Origin: Comamonadaceae bacterium ALPHA2B
GTDB lineage: Bacteria > Pseudomonadota > Gammaproteobacteria > Burkholderiales > Burkholderiaceae_C
NCBI GenBank assembly: GCA_005503065.1
Contig: SCOE01000043.1
Span: 1-44,333, forward strand
DNA: 44,333 nt
Direction of reading: 5' to 3'
Position 1 is the stretch's first letter, and every line of letters starts with the position of its first letter. The translations under genes and the position numbers were made by a program. Shown in pieces: positions 11,047 through 20,109 of the stretch. Below the pieces are notes generated by a model. It had not been told where the DNA came from, did no database searches, and worked only from the letters and a program-made list of their open reading frames with translations.

Positions 11047-11171
11047 GGCCTGCCTCCTGGTGTCTTGTGGCAGACCATGCTAGCCAAGCCGGCGGCGCCG
11101 GCGTCGGTAGAAACATCAAGGCCCGCAGGCCCATCGCGCGCGCATGCTCGCGGGTTGCGCCGGTGGCGCGC

Positions 11172-12017
11172 TCACAGGTCGGTGCGCAGCTTCCAGAGCT
11201 CGGGGAACAGCACCACGTCGAGCATCTTGCGCAGGTAGCTCACGCCGCCGGTGCCGCCGGTGCCGCGCTTGAAGCCGATCACGCGCTCCACCGTGGTCAC
11301 ATGGCGGAAGCGCCAGAGACGGAAGGCGTCCTCGATGTCGGTGAGTTTCTCGCCGAGCTGGTAGGCGTCCCAGTTCGCATGCGGTGCGCGGTAGGCGGCG
11401 AGCCAGGCGGCCTCGACGGCGTCGCTCGAGACATAGGGCTGCGTCCAGTCGCGCTCCAGGTGGTCTGCCGGCACCGGCAGGCCGCGCCGTGCCAGCAGGC
11501 GCAGCGCCTCGTCGTACAGCGAGGGCGCGCGCCAGGCGGCTTCCACCTGCGCCAGCAGCTCCGGCCGGTGCGCGTGGGGCTTGAGCATGGCGGCGTTCTT
11601 GTTGCCCAGCGCGAATTCGATGCAGCGGTACTGCGCGCTCTGGAAGCCGCTGGAGCTGGCCAGGTAGGGCCGCATGGCGCTGTACTCGGGCGGCGTCATG
11701 GTCGAGAGCACCGTCCACGCACCGACCAGCTGCTCCATGATGCGCGTCACCCGCGCCAGCATCTTGAAGGCGTCGGGCAGCCGGTCGCCCGCGATGGCGC
11801 CCATGGCGGCGCGCAGCTCGTGCAGCATGAGCTTCATCCACAGCTCGCTGGTCTGGTGCTGCACGATGAAGAGCATCTCGTCGTGCGCCGGCGAGAGCGG
11901 GTGCTGCGCGTTGAGGATCTCGTCCAGGTGCAGGTAGTCGCCGTAGCTCATCGACTGGCTGAAGTCGAGCTGGGCCTTTTCCTCGTGGACGATCTTTTCG
12001 GTGTCGCTGTGGCTCAT
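11172..12017 (-). CDS. kynA: Tryptophan 2,3-dioxygenase
   Basis: KynA is the haem enzyme that opens the indole ring of L-tryptophan with O2 to give N-formylkynurenine, the first step of the kynurenine pathway. The 281-residue length matches bacterial TDOs. His54 ([10 protein letters not shown]) matches the active-site base and His239 ([12 protein letters not shown]) the proximal haem ligand of the Xanthomonas enzyme. The [11 protein letters not shown] loop that contacts the substrate carboxylate is present. GGAG lies before ATG 12017. The gene follows kynU by only 13 bases, so the two are surely cotranscribed. With kynB and kynU it completes conversion of tryptophan to anthranilate. Confidence 0.97.
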   Translation of the reverse strand: MSHSDTEKIVHEEKAQLDFSQSMSYGDYLHLDEILNAQHPLSPAHDEMLFIVQHQTSELWMKLMLHELRAAMGAIAGDRLPDAFKMLARVTRIMEQLVGAWTVLSTMTPPEYSAMRPYLASSSGFQSAQYRCIEFALGNKNAAMLKPHAHRPELLAQVEAAWRAPSLYDEALRLLARRGLPVPADHLERDWTQPYVSSDAVEAAWLAAYRAPHANWDAYQLGEKLTDIEDAFRLWRFRHVTTVERVIGFKRGTGGTGGVSYLRKMLDVVLFPELWKLRTDL

Positions 12018-12030
12018 GGGGCGCTCCTGC

Positions 12031-13329
12031 TCAGGTCACCGCGTTGCGGGTGTTGAACTCGGGGCGGCGGTACTCCTCCTCCTCCAGCACCTGCGCGAGG
12101 TTGCCCACGGCGTTCCACACGTCCTCGAAGCCGAGGTACAGCGGCGTGAAGCCGAAGCGAAGGATGTCAGGCATGTGTTCATCCCCGGCCCTGAAGTCGC
12201 CGACAACACCGCGCGCGATCAGCGCCTGCACGATCGCATAGGCCGGGCCGCCGATGCGCTGGCTGGGGTCGGCCATGCGCAGGCACACCTGCGAGCCGCG
12301 CTGTGCGTGCTCGCGCGGCGTGACCAGTGCGAAGTGCTCGGGGCATCGCTGTTCCACCAGCGCGATGAAGGTGTCGGTGAGCGCGAGCGACTTGGTGCGC
12401 AGCGCCTGCATGCCGCCCAGCGGCTCGGCCGCCAGCATGGCGTCGAGCCCGCAGCCCAGCGCGGTGAGGCTGAGGATGGGTTGCGTGCCGCACAGGTAGC
12501 GGCCCACGCCCGGGGCCGGGCGGTAGCCGGGCGTGAACGCAAAGGGCGCCGCATGGCCCCACCAGCCCGACAGCGGCTGCTGCCAGGCGTCGGCGTGGCG
12601 CGCGTTCACCCAGGCGAAGGCCGGGGCACCGGGGCCGCCGTTGAGGTACTTGTAGCCGCAGCCGATGGCGAAGTCGGCATCGGCATCGTTCAGCGCCACC
12701 GGCACGGCGCCGGCGCTGTGCGCGAGGTCCCACACCGCGAGCGCACCCGCGTCGTGCGCCAGCTTCGTCAGCGCCGCCATGTCGTGCATGGCACCGGTGC
12801 GGTAGTTCACGTGCGTGAGCATCAGCACCGCCACCTCGGCCGTGAGCGCCGCGGGAATTTCCGACGGGTCGTCCACCAGCTTCAGCGTCAGGCCGCGCTC
12901 GCGGCACAGCGACTCGGCGATGTAGAGGTCGGTCGGGAAGTTGCTGCGCTCCGAGACGACGATCGTGCGACCACTGTCCTTCTTCTGCGCCGACAGTGCC
13001 GCGAACAGCACCTTGTACAGGTTGACCGAGGTGCTGTCGGTGCACACCACCTCGCCGGGCGCGGCGCCGATGAGGCGCGCCACCTGGTCGCCCAGCCGCT
13101 GTGGCAGGTCGAACCAGCGCGCCTCGTTCCACGAGCGGATGAGGCCCGTGCCCCATTCCTGCGTCACCGCCAGGGCGATGCGCGCGGGCGCGGCCTTCGG
13201 CAGCACGCCCAGCGAGTTGCCGTCGAGGTAGATGACGCCTTCCGGCAGGGTGAACAGGTCGCGCAGCGCGCGCAGCGGGTCTTGGGCGTCCAGGCGCCGG
13301 CAGTCGTCGAGGGTCAGAGTGGTGGTCAT
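12031..13329 (-). CDS. kynU: Kynureninase
   Basis: KynU is a PLP enzyme that cleaves kynurenine to anthranilate and alanine. The 432-residue protein shows PLP-binding Asp201 (VWDLAHSAG) and Schiff-base Lys227 ([12 protein letters not shown]), both in standard sequence context. The conserved GNSLG (37-41) is near the N-terminus. Upstream extension of this frame is possible to 13539, but it would run through an intergenic inverted repeat. ATG 13329 (MTTTLTLDD) gives the normal family length. It is the middle gene of kynB-kynU-kynA, with kynA 13 bases downstream and kynB 166 bases upstream. Confidence 0.96.
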   Translation of the reverse strand: MTTTLTLDDCRRLDAQDPLRALRDLFTLPEGVIYLDGNSLGVLPKAAPARIALAVTQEWGTGLIRSWNEARWFDLPQRLGDQVARLIGAAPGEVVCTDSTSVNLYKVLFAALSAQKKDSGRTIVVSERSNFPTDLYIAESLCRERGLTLKLVDDPSEIPAALTAEVAVLMLTHVNYRTGAMHDMAALTKLAHDAGALAVWDLAHSAGAVPVALNDADADFAIGCGYKYLNGGPGAPAFAWVNARHADAWQQPLSGWWGHAAPFAFTPGYRPAPGVGRYLCGTQPILSLTALGCGLDAMLAAEPLGGMQALRTKSLALTDTFIALVEQRCPEHFALVTPREHAQRGSQVCLRMADPSQRIGGPAYAIVQALIARGVVGDFRAGDEHMPDILRFGFTPLYLGFEDVWNAVGNLAQVLEEEEYRRPEFNTRNAVT

Positions 13330-13348
13330 GGTGAGGTGCTTGAAATTC

Positions 13349-13400
13349 GGGCAGCCGAACGCAGAGGACGCAAAGGTTTCGCAAAGGGCGCGAAAGGAAC
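13349..13400 (+). repeat. CGCAGAGG repeat, arm 1
   Basis: The segment contains CAGCCGAACGCAGAGG from 13352 and continues with alternating CGCAAAGG-like units. It pairs with arm 2 (13431-13487) as an imperfect inverted repeat of about 48 bases around a 30-base loop. A transcript through kynB-kynU could fold it into a long hairpin. Confidence 0.8.
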
Positions 13401-13430
13401 CCAGAAAAAAATGAACCCGAAAATTCGGCT

Positions 13431-13487
13431 GTTCTTCTGCGTCCTCTGCGAATCCTTCGCGCCCTCTGCGTTCGGCTGTCCGTATCC
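13431..13487 (-). repeat. CGCAGAGG repeat, arm 2
   Basis: This is the reverse complement partner of arm 1, containing CCTCTGCGTTCGGCTG up to 13478. About 40 of 48 aligned positions agree with arm 1. A third copy with the same orientation as this arm lies at 34878-34932. Confidence 0.8.
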
Positions 13488-13495
13488 GGTTTTCT

Positions 13496-14170
13496 TTATC
13501 TGGCCAGTTCGCGCAGCACCGCGCGCACCGGCGAGGCATCGGCGGTCACGAGCTTGAGGGGCAGGGCGATGAGTTCGTAGTTGCCTTCGGGCACATCGTC
13601 GAGCACGAGGTTCTCGAGCACGCGCATGCCGTGGCGGCGGATGGTCTGGTGGCTGTCCAGGGTCTTGCTGTCGGCGGGGTCGATGCTGGCGGTGTCGATG
13701 CCGATGAGCTGCACGCCGCGGGCGGCCAACTGCTCGACGGTGTCGGGCGCGTAGGCGGCGAGCTGCGGGTCCCAGCGGTCGACCGGCGTGCGTTCATAGG
13801 TGCGCACCAGCACGCGCGGCGGCAGGCTGTCGTCGATCGCATGTGCGATGTCCGCCCAGGTAACGAGCGGGCCGCGCCCGATGGCGTGGATCACTCGGCA
13901 GGGGCCGAGGAAGGGCGCAATGTCGGTGTCGCCGATGCTGGCGCCCTCGGCGTCGTAGTGCAGCGGCGCGTCGGCATGCGCGCCGACGTGGGGCGAGAGC
14001 GTGATCTCGCTGACGTTGACGGGGCAGCCGGGGCCGATCGAGGCGGCCCAGCGCTGCCGGTAGGGCGTGTCGCCGGGAAACACCGGCGCGCCGGCATGCA
14101 CCGGCGGCGAGATGTCCCACACGCGCAGCGGACGCTGCACGACCGGCGTGGAGGTGGCGGGAAAAAGCAT
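13496..14170 (-). CDS. kynB: Kynurenine formamidase
   Basis: KynB hydrolyses N-formylkynurenine to kynurenine and formate. It belongs to the cyclase family of metal-dependent hydrolases. The metal-binding signature is seen as H61-V-G-A-H65-A-D67-A-P-L-H71; the usual Thr before the second His is Ala here. Length (224 residues) is slightly above the 205-215 usual for KynB, the excess being a short N-terminal extension before [10 protein letters not shown] later start near that point cannot be excluded. It is the first gene of the kyn cluster. A Lrp-type KynR regulator, often found next to kyn operons, is not in the window. Confidence 0.93.
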   Translation of the reverse strand: MLFPATSTPVVQRPLRVWDISPPVHAGAPVFPGDTPYRQRWAASIGPGCPVNVSEITLSPHVGAHADAPLHYDAEGASIGDTDIAPFLGPCRVIHAIGRGPLVTWADIAHAIDDSLPPRVLVRTYERTPVDRWDPQLAAYAPDTVEQLAARGVQLIGIDTASIDPADSKTLDSHQTIRRHGMRVLENLVLDDVPEGNYELIALPLKLVTADASPVRAVLRELAR

Positions 14171-14264
14171 GCGGCGAAGTTAGCGCCGTGCACGGGGTCG
14201 TGGTGTCGGTTATTTCCAACGGATGCCGAAACGAGCCGTGCGTTCCCCCGGCGTGACGGGCCGA

Positions 14265-14328
14265 ATGCTATTGAAATCGTAGCGGTTGGCGCAGGCGCGG
14301 CGGGCGCTGCAGTCTCGTTCGATTCAAA
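14265..14328 (+). repeat. GCTATC-type intergenic repeat, copy B
   Basis: It reads ATGCTATTGAAATCGTAGC, then GGCGCAGGCGCGGCGGGCGC, closely matching copy A. It overlaps the stop codon of the YkgJ-type gene (ending at 14324), so the gene's last codons lie in the repeat's outer edge. Confidence 0.75.
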
Positions 14329-14635
14329 GATTCGCGACCGGCGCGAGACCGTGCCGCACCCGCGCCCGCTCGCAGGCGTCGCTGCCCGCCTCGAGCTCGC
14401 GGCAAGGCCCGGGCCGCCATTCGTAGATGCCGCAGGCGACGCGCTCGCCGACGCGGCCCGTGAGCGCGGCGCAGCGCGGCGGCGTGTGGTCGGTGCCGCG
14501 CATGCGGCACAGCGTGTCGTTCACCTGCACCGCCAGGCCGGCGGGCACGCGCCCGCCCTCGACGTCCAACTCGTGCACGCTGAAATCGACGCGGAAGGCG
14601 GCGCAGCAGGCGCCGCAGGTCTGGCAGGGGTTCAT
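14324..14635 (-). CDS. YkgJ-family cysteine-cluster protein
   Basis: This is a 103-residue protein with an N-terminal CQTCGACC cluster and further cysteines in LCRMR, RCAAL, ACGIYEWRPGPCRE and DACERAR. The spacing matches the YkgJ/Fli-B-like zinc/iron-chelating domain family, whose cellular role is unknown. ATG 14635 places the CxxCxxCC motif at residues 4-8, as in relatives. Its stop lies in a dispersed repeat. The carotenoid oxygenase gene ends 58 bases upstream on the same strand, so it may be part of that transcript. Confidence 0.85.
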   Translation of the reverse strand: MNPCQTCGACCAAFRVDFSVHELDVEGGRVPAGLAVQVNDTLCRMRGTDHTPPRCAALTGRVGERVACGIYEWRPGPCRELEAGSDACERARVRHGLAPVANL

Positions 14636-14693
14636 CGGTGGGGCAGGTCGGCGCGATGCGGCGGTGCCGATTCTCGCGCTGCCGAAACCGCGA

Positions 14694-16235
14694 TCAGGCC
14701 GGCAGGTACACCGCGTGCAGCCCCAGTGGCATGACGCGCGGCAACACGCCCTGCGCGACCGGCCCGGCCGCCAGCTGGCGCGCATCGAAGACCGAGAACA
14801 GCATGGCGCGGCGGCGGATGTCGAGCGCGGTGCCCAGCAGCCAGCCGTCGCCTTCGCGCGCACCGCGGCCGGTGCGCGGCACGAAGACGTGCTCTTCCGC
14901 CATCACGTCCGGCCCGTAGCGGTAGCGGTCGATGCGCCCGCTCGCGACATCCAGCCGAGCGACGGCATCGAACATCGGCTGGTCGCCGGTGCCCACGCGC
15001 TGCGCCACGAAGACCTCGCGGTGACGCCGCGAGACGCGGCGCGGGTCGACGCGCGGGAACTCCACGCGCTGGGCCAGCGCGTCCTGCCGCGCGCGGCCGC
15101 TGCGCAGGTCCAGCATCACCACGGTGAGCCAGGTGGGCGGAGGCACGTCGTGTTCGCCGCGCATCACGTTGCGCAGGCCGTGTGTGGCGTAGGAGGCGTC
15201 GTCGGAGCGCACGTAGTCGAGGTGGATCGCCTCGCCCTTTGCGTCTTCCCACGCGTTGCCGACGTGGAAGACGAAGCCGGCCGGCAGCTCGAAACAGCGC
15301 GGCGCATCGAGCCGGTCCTTGGGCAGCACCATCACGCGCATGCCCAGCTCGGGCCGCCACACATGGCTGTCGAGAAAGCTCGCGCCCGCGTCGGACCGCG
15401 CCACGTCGAAGACCAGCGAAGGCAGCAGGAACACCAGGTGCCGCTCGGTCACCGCGAAGTCGTGGACCATGGCGATGTCGGGCACCTTCATGCTGGTGGC
15501 CTGCACGTCGCGGCCGTCGGGCGAGATGCGGTAGATCGACAGCACGCCCTGCCGGCTGCTGACGCCGAAGTTCCACAGCACGCCGTCGGGCCCGATCTTG
15601 GGATGGGCCGAGAAGGGCATGCCGGCGTACTCGGCATTCAGCGTCTTCACGCCCAGGGTGTCGAGGCTGGCCGGATCGACGCGCGTGGCCGAGCCGCCTT
15701 CCCACAGCGCGAGGAACTCGCCGCCATGGCTCACCAGGCTGGTGTTGGCGACGTTGATCGAGTCGGGCGAGGTGATGGGCTCCATGCCCGGCAAGGAGGT
15801 GCCGAAGGCCGCGCGCACCGGGTGGCCGGCGGCCGTGTCGGCCGCGAACTTCTCGGTGCGCACGAAGCGGCCGCGGTGCACGATGCCGCCGGCGCCGATC
15901 TCGTACTTCTGCACCATGCCGTCGCCGTCGAACCAATGGTGGTAGCGCTGGCCGCCCAGCGTGTGGCGGGCCGGGCCGTTGCGCAGGAAGGCGCCGCGCA
16001 GGTCGGGCGGCAGGCGGCCGTGCAGCTTCAGCGGCATCGGCGCCACGTCGGCCTGCAGGCCCTCGAAGCCCATCTGCCACGGGTGTTCGGCGCGGTGGCT
16101 GTCGAAGGCGGCCTGCCAGTCGTCGGGCTGGAAGGCGGCAGCGCTGCCGGTCGGCGTGAGCGCATGCGCGCCAACGGGCAGCAGGGGCAGGCCGGCCGCG
16201 CCGGCCAGGCCTCGCAGGAAATCGCGGCGTTCCAT
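14694..16235 (-). CDS. Carotenoid oxygenase family protein, Tat-exported
   Basis: This is a 513-residue seven-bladed propeller enzyme of the carotenoid/stilbene cleavage oxygenase family. The four iron-binding histidines are seen as His211 (SAHPKI), His258 (MVHDFA), His324 (FVFHVGN) and His507 (GLHAVYL, six residues from the C-terminus), in the family order. The N-terminus MERRDFLRGLAGAAG is a twin-arginine signal, so folded export to the periplasm is likely, which is uncommon for this family. Relatives cleave C=C bonds in apocarotenoids, lignostilbenes or isoeugenol using Fe(II) and O2; which one applies here is unknown. A DUF2141 gene starts the same operon, 26 bases upstream. Confidence 0.92.
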   Translation of the reverse strand: MERRDFLRGLAGAAGLPLLPVGAHALTPTGSAAAFQPDDWQAAFDSHRAEHPWQMGFEGLQADVAPMPLKLHGRLPPDLRGAFLRNGPARHTLGGQRYHHWFDGDGMVQKYEIGAGGIVHRGRFVRTEKFAADTAAGHPVRAAFGTSLPGMEPITSPDSINVANTSLVSHGGEFLALWEGGSATRVDPASLDTLGVKTLNAEYAGMPFSAHPKIGPDGVLWNFGVSSRQGVLSIYRISPDGRDVQATSMKVPDIAMVHDFAVTERHLVFLLPSLVFDVARSDAGASFLDSHVWRPELGMRVMVLPKDRLDAPRCFELPAGFVFHVGNAWEDAKGEAIHLDYVRSDDASYATHGLRNVMRGEHDVPPPTWLTVVMLDLRSGRARQDALAQRVEFPRVDPRRVSRRHREVFVAQRVGTGDQPMFDAVARLDVASGRIDRYRYGPDVMAEEHVFVPRTGRGAREGDGWLLGTALDIRRRAMLFSVFDARQLAAGPVAQGVLPRVMPLGLHAVYLPA

Positions 16236-16261
16236 GGTGGGCTCCTTCGCGGGCGGGCCGT

Positions 16262-16699
16262 TCAGCGCAGCGTGATGGCGGTGGTCGTGTCGCCCTGGAC
16301 GTCGATCACCGCATCGTCGAAGGCCGCCGGGCCCATGCGGCCGCGCGCGTCCCGGCTGAAGCCGGTGCGCTCGGTCGGCATGCCGACCACGTTGGTGTCG
16401 ACCTTCTCGTTGCCGTTCTCGTCATGGAAGGCCGAGAGGGCATAGCGACCCGGGGGGATGTTCCGGAAGACCAGCACGGTGACGGGCTGCGCGGCCGGGG
16501 CGCGTGCGCCCTGCAGCTTCTGCGGCTCCTTGAGCCAGGTGTCGGCGCTGGCGTAGAGGGCCGCGCTCACGGTGCCTTGCGTCGATTTGGCACCGCTCAC
16601 TTCGACGGTGAGGTCGGCGGCGTGACTGGTGGCGGCTGCGGTCAGCGCAAGGCCGAGTGCGGCCAGGGCGGCGGGGTTCAGGCGCGGGAGCGAGGGCAT
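16262..16699 (-). CDS. DUF2141 domain periplasmic protein
   Basis: This is a 145-residue protein with a clear Sec signal peptide (about 1-27, ending SHAA-DLTVEV). The mature part is a beta-rich DUF2141 domain, with the typical VFRNIPPGRYALSAFHDENGN segment and a conserved NVVGMPTERTGFS loop. The function of the family is unknown. In many genomes DUF2141 genes sit beside carotenoid or carotenoid-oxygenase genes, as here. It is first in the transcript, 26 bases before the carotenoid oxygenase. Confidence 0.9.
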   Translation of the reverse strand: MPSLPRLNPAALAALGLALTAAATSHAADLTVEVSGAKSTQGTVSAALYASADTWLKEPQKLQGARAPAAQPVTVLVFRNIPPGRYALSAFHDENGNEKVDTNVVGMPTERTGFSRDARGRMGPAAFDDAVIDVQGDTTTAITLR

Positions 16700-16851
16700 G
16701 GCGGTTCTCCTGGGGCAGTGGGCGGCACCTGCCGTCCCTGGGCCGCACTGTGGGCGATCCGCATGACGGTGGCCAGCGGCCTGCGACGGAATGCGCCAGC
16801 GCGGCGCGAGATGCAGTCCAGGCGCCGCGGCGGCAGGCGGGGAGGAACCGA

Positions 16852-16920
16852 GATGCTATCGAAAAGAGAGCGCCTTGCGCAGGTGCGACGGGGGCTTAAA
16901 GGCGATTCGGATCGAGATTC
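16852..16920 (+). repeat. GCTATC-type intergenic repeat, copy D (diverged)
   Basis: It starts GATGCTATCGAAAAGAGAGC and keeps TTGCGCAGGTGCG plus GGGGGCTTAAAGGCGATT at the expected spacing, but the inner stem is reduced to GCT/AGC. It lies downstream of argF (ends 16954) and upstream of the DUF2141 gene. The remaining sequence from 16700 to 16851 shows no gene. Confidence 0.55.
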
Positions 16921-16953
16921 CGGTCAGGAGGGCGGCCATGCCGTCGCGCCGGC

Positions 16954-17880
16954 TCAGGCCATGCGCCCGAGCAGCAGGAACTCCATCAGCGCCTTCTGCA
17001 CATGCATGCGGTTCTCGGCCTCGTCCCACACCACCGACTGCGGGCCGTCGATGACCTCGGCCTGCACCTCCTCGCCGCGGTGCGCGGGCAGGCAGTGCAT
17101 GAACAGGGCGTCGGGCTGGGCGGCGCGCATCATCTCCTCGTCGACGCACCAGTCGGCAAAAGCCTTGCGTCGGGCCTCGTTCTCGGCTTCGTAGCCCATG
17201 CTGGTCCACACGTCGGTGGTCACCAGGTCGGCGCCGCGGCAGGCGTCCATCGGGTCCTTGAAGACCTTGTAGCTGTCGCTCGAGCGGATGCCGGCGACGT
17301 CCTGGTCCACCTCGTAGCCCGAAGGGGTGCTCACGTGCACGGTGAAGTCCAGGATCTCGGCCGCCTGCAGCCAGGTGTTGGCCATGTTGTTGCCGTCGCC
17401 GACCCAGGCCACCGTCTTGCCCTTGATCGACCCGCGATGCTCGATGAAGGTGAACAGGTCGGCCAGGATCTGGCAGGGATGGAATTCGTTGGTCAGGCCG
17501 TTGATGACCGGCACGCGCGAGGCGGCGGCGAAGGCCTCGATCTTGGCCTGCTCGAAGGTGCGGATCATCACCAGGTCGACCATGCGGCTGATGACCTTGG
17601 CGCTGTCGTCGATCGGCTCGGAGCGGCCGAGCTGGCTGTCGCCGGTGGTCAGGTGCACCACGCTGCCGCCGAGCTGGTACATGCCGGCCTCGAAGCTCAC
17701 GCGGGTGCGCGTGCTGGCCTTCTCGAAGATCAGGGCCAGGGTGCGGTCGGTCAGGGGCTGGTGCTTCTCGTACGCCTTGAACTTGGCCTTGATGAGGGCG
17801 GCGCGCTCGAACAGGTAGGCGTACTCGTCGGCCGTGAAATCGCTGAACTGGAGGTAATGGCGGATCGCGGGTGCGGTCAT
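16954..17880 (-). CDS. argF: Ornithine carbamoyltransferase
   Basis: ArgF condenses ornithine and carbamoyl phosphate to citrulline in arginine biosynthesis. The 308-residue protein has the carbamoyl-phosphate loop STRTR (56-60), HPCQ (about 133-136), the ornithine-binding DVWTSMG region and the HCLPA signature near the C-terminus. ATG 17880 (MTAPAIRHYLQFSDF) gives the usual length; upstream extension to 18009 is possible but lacks homologous look. It lies between the DUF2141/carotenoid genes and the LysR gene, all on the minus strand. argD lies 3.3 kb away on the same strand. Confidence 0.97.
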   Translation of the reverse strand: MTAPAIRHYLQFSDFTADEYAYLFERAALIKAKFKAYEKHQPLTDRTLALIFEKASTRTRVSFEAGMYQLGGSVVHLTTGDSQLGRSEPIDDSAKVISRMVDLVMIRTFEQAKIEAFAAASRVPVINGLTNEFHPCQILADLFTFIEHRGSIKGKTVAWVGDGNNMANTWLQAAEILDFTVHVSTPSGYEVDQDVAGIRSSDSYKVFKDPMDACRGADLVTTDVWTSMGYEAENEARRKAFADWCVDEEMMRAAQPDALFMHCLPAHRGEEVQAEVIDGPQSVVWDEAENRMHVQKALMEFLLLGRMA

Positions 17881-17950
17881 GGCAGAAGGGGCGGGCACGG
17901 CATGCCCGGTGCGCTCAAAGGTGCATTGTGGCAGGCGTTGCGCGCGCGGC

Positions 17951-18871
17951 TCAGCCTGCGGGGGCTTCGTGCGCGGCCAGTTCGGCCGCCACTTCGGCCA
18001 CCAGCGCACGCAGCCAGCGATGCGCCGGATCGTGGCGGTGCCGCACGTGCCAGGCCATCTCGACCGGGAAGCGGCCCAGGTCGACCGGCGTGGGCAGCAC
18101 CTTCAGCCGCGGGTCGCCGGCCAGGCGCCGACAGATCTGGCGGGGGAGGGTGGCGCAGTAGTCGGTGACGGCCACCATCTCCGGAATGGCCAGGAAATGC
18201 GTCACCGACACCGCCACCTCGCGCCTGAGGCCCTGGCGCTCCAGCGCCTGGAAGAGGCCGGCCCGCAGCCGGCCGGGCGGCAGCACGTTGACGTGCTTCA
18301 AGGACTCGTACTGCTTCTTCGTCAGGCGCCCGCCCACCAGCGGATGGTCGGCGCGCAGCACACAGGCCAGGCCGTCGTCCATCAGCCGCTGCACGACCAG
18401 GTTGTCGGGCGGGTCGACGAAGCGGCCCAGTGCCATCGCGGTGGTGCCGGTGGCCACGCCGGTCTCGGCCAGGTCGGCGCCGTAGGGCGTGAGTCGCAGC
18501 CGCATGCCGGGCGCGCGCTCGCGCAGCCGGGCGGCGAGCGCCGGCACCAGCACGAATTCGACATAGCTGTTGGGCGCCAGGGTGACGAGCTGCTCCGCCT
18601 TGGCAGGGTCGAAGTCCTGCTGGCCCAGCACCACGTCGTCCAGCTGCGCCAGCGCCGCGGCGATCACGGGTGCCAGCGCCTCGGCCTGTGGCGTGGGCTG
18701 CATGCCGTAGCGCGCCCGCACGAACAGCGGGTCGCGCAGCATCGTGCGCAGCCGTGCCAGCGCGTTCGACAGCGCCGGCTGCGTGATGCCCAGCCGCTCG
18801 GCGGCGCGCGTGACGTTGCGCTCCTCCATGAGGGCGAGGAAGACGGGCAGCAGGTTCAGGTCGTAGCGCAT
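17951..18871 (-). CDS. LysR-family transcriptional regulator
   Basis: This is a 306-residue LysR-type regulator. The N-terminal winged helix-turn-helix (about 5-62) contains NVTRAAERLGITQPALSNALARLR. The effector domain follows, resembling NodD/NagR/LeuO-like members (PLFVRARYGMQPTPQAE, LAPNSYVEFVLVPAL). It diverges from an Old Yellow Enzyme and an aldo/keto reductase gene with a 120-base gap, the classic arrangement for a regulator and its target. It is therefore likely to control those two genes, perhaps in response to an electrophile or enone (inference). Confidence 0.93.
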   Translation of the reverse strand: MRYDLNLLPVFLALMEERNVTRAAERLGITQPALSNALARLRTMLRDPLFVRARYGMQPTPQAEALAPVIAAALAQLDDVVLGQQDFDPAKAEQLVTLAPNSYVEFVLVPALAARLRERAPGMRLRLTPYGADLAETGVATGTTAMALGRFVDPPDNLVVQRLMDDGLACVLRADHPLVGGRLTKKQYESLKHVNVLPPGRLRAGLFQALERQGLRREVAVSVTHFLAIPEMVAVTDYCATLPRQICRRLAGDPRLKVLPTPVDLGRFPVEMAWHVRHRHDPAHRWLRALVAEVAAELAAHEAPAG

Positions 18872-18888
18872 CCAGATATGTTGATCTG

Positions 18889-18905
18889 TGAATGACTGGA
18901 ATTCA
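18889..18905. promoter_or_regulatory. Possible LysR operator
   Basis: TGAAT (18889-18893) and ATTCA (18901-18905) form an inverted repeat with a 7-base centre, which includes a T-N11-A-like geometry. It lies between the divergent LysR and Old Yellow Enzyme starts in an AT-rich patch that stands out from the GC-rich surroundings. Another TGAAT follows at 18919-18923. Confidence 0.5.
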
Positions 18906-18991
18906 ATGAATAAATTGGATGAATGCGAGGCGGCGTCCCAAACTTCGCTTCACCCGGGACCCATCACCCACCGACCTTCGAGGACAGCACC

Positions 18992-20083
18992 ATGACCACC
19001 GACACCCTCTTCACCCCGACCCGCCTGGGCGCCATCGCCGTCAACAACCGCATCGCCATGGCCCCGCTCACCCGTTCGCGCGCCGGCATGGACGGCGTGC
19101 CCTCGCCGCTGGCGGCCCGCTACTACGCGCAGCGCGCCTCCGCCGGCCTCCTGATCGCCGAGGCCACCAACATCTCGCCCCAGGCCCGCGGCTACGCCTA
19201 CACGCCCGGCCTGTACACCGATGCGCAGGTCGCGGGGTGGAAGCAAGTCACCGATGCCGTGCACGCGGCGGGCGGCCGCATCGTGGTGCAGCTGTGGCAC
19301 GTGGGCCGCATGTCGCACACCAGCCTGCAGCCTCATGGCGTCGCGCCCGTCGCGCCCTCCGCGCTGCAGGCCGGCGGCAACGTGTTCACCGAGGCCGGCT
19401 TCGAAGCGCCCTCGATGCCGCGTGCACTCGAATTGCACGAGATCGCCGCCGTCATCGAGGACTACCGTCAGGCCGCCCTGCGCGCCAAGGACGCCGGCTT
19501 CGACGGTGTCGAGGTGCATGCCGCCAACGGCTACCTGCTGGAGCAGTTCCTGCGCGACAGCACCAACCAGCGCACCGACGCATACGGCGGTTCCATCGAG
19601 AACCGCGCCAGGCTCACGCTGGACGTGGTCGAGGCGGTGGCCGGCGTCTGGGGCGCCGACCGCGTCGGCGTGCGCCTGTCGCCGCTGTCCACCGCGATCG
19701 GCGACACGCCGCTCGACAGCCAGCCGCAGGAAACGCACGCCTACCTCGCCGGCCGCCTCGGCGCGCTGGGCCTGGCCTACCTGCATGTGGTGGAAGGCCA
19801 GATGCATGGCGAGGACGGCACGAGCCGTTTCGACAACCAGGCCTTGCGCCGGGCCTTCGGCGGCGCCTACATTGCCAACAACGGCTACGACCGCCAGCGC
19901 GCCATCGACGCCACGGCCTCGGGCCATGCCGACATGGTGGCCTTCGGCCGGGACTTCATCGGCAATCCCGACCTGGTCGAGCGGCTGCAGCACCGCCTGC
20001 CGCTGTTCGACGCGCCGGCGTCGGGCTACTTCGGCGGCGGCGCCGAGGGCTACACCGAATTCACGGTGGCGCAGGCCGCCTGA
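18992..20083 (+). CDS. Old Yellow Enzyme-type alkene reductase
   Basis: This is a 363-residue FMN-dependent oxidoreductase of the classical OYE group (NemA/XenB/morphinone reductase-like). It reduces activated C=C bonds of enones, maleimides or nitro compounds with NAD(P)H. The fold signature is clear: MAPLTRSRA, VQLWHVGRMSH, His176/Asn179 with Tyr181 in HAANGYLLEQFLRDSTNQRTD (split here as HAANGY and LLEQFL), and YGGSIENR. ATG 18992 (MTTDTLFTPTRLG) is preceded by GAGGAC; the longer start at 18923 is not needed. It is divergent from the LysR gene, and the aldo/keto reductase starts 26 bases after its stop. Confidence 0.95.
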   Translation: MTTDTLFTPTRLGAIAVNNRIAMAPLTRSRAGMDGVPSPLAARYYAQRASAGLLIAEATNISPQARGYAYTPGLYTDAQVAGWKQVTDAVHAAGGRIVVQLWHVGRMSHTSLQPHGVAPVAPSALQAGGNVFTEAGFEAPSMPRALELHEIAAVIEDYRQAALRAKDAGFDGVEVHAANGYLLEQFLRDSTNQRTDAYGGSIENRARLTLDVVEAVAGVWGADRVGVRLSPLSTAIGDTPLDSQPQETHAYLAGRLGALGLAYLHVVEGQMHGEDGTSRFDNQALRRAFGGAYIANNGYDRQRAIDATASGHADMVAFGRDFIGNPDLVERLQHRLPLFDAPASGYFGGGAEGYTEFTVAQAA

Positions 20084-20109
20084 ATCACCGCACACGCGAG
20101 AGGAGCACC

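Noticed and set aside
13330-13539. N-terminal extension of kynureninase
   Set aside because: The frame crosses the CGCAGAGG inverted repeat, and the conserved protein begins at ATG 13329.
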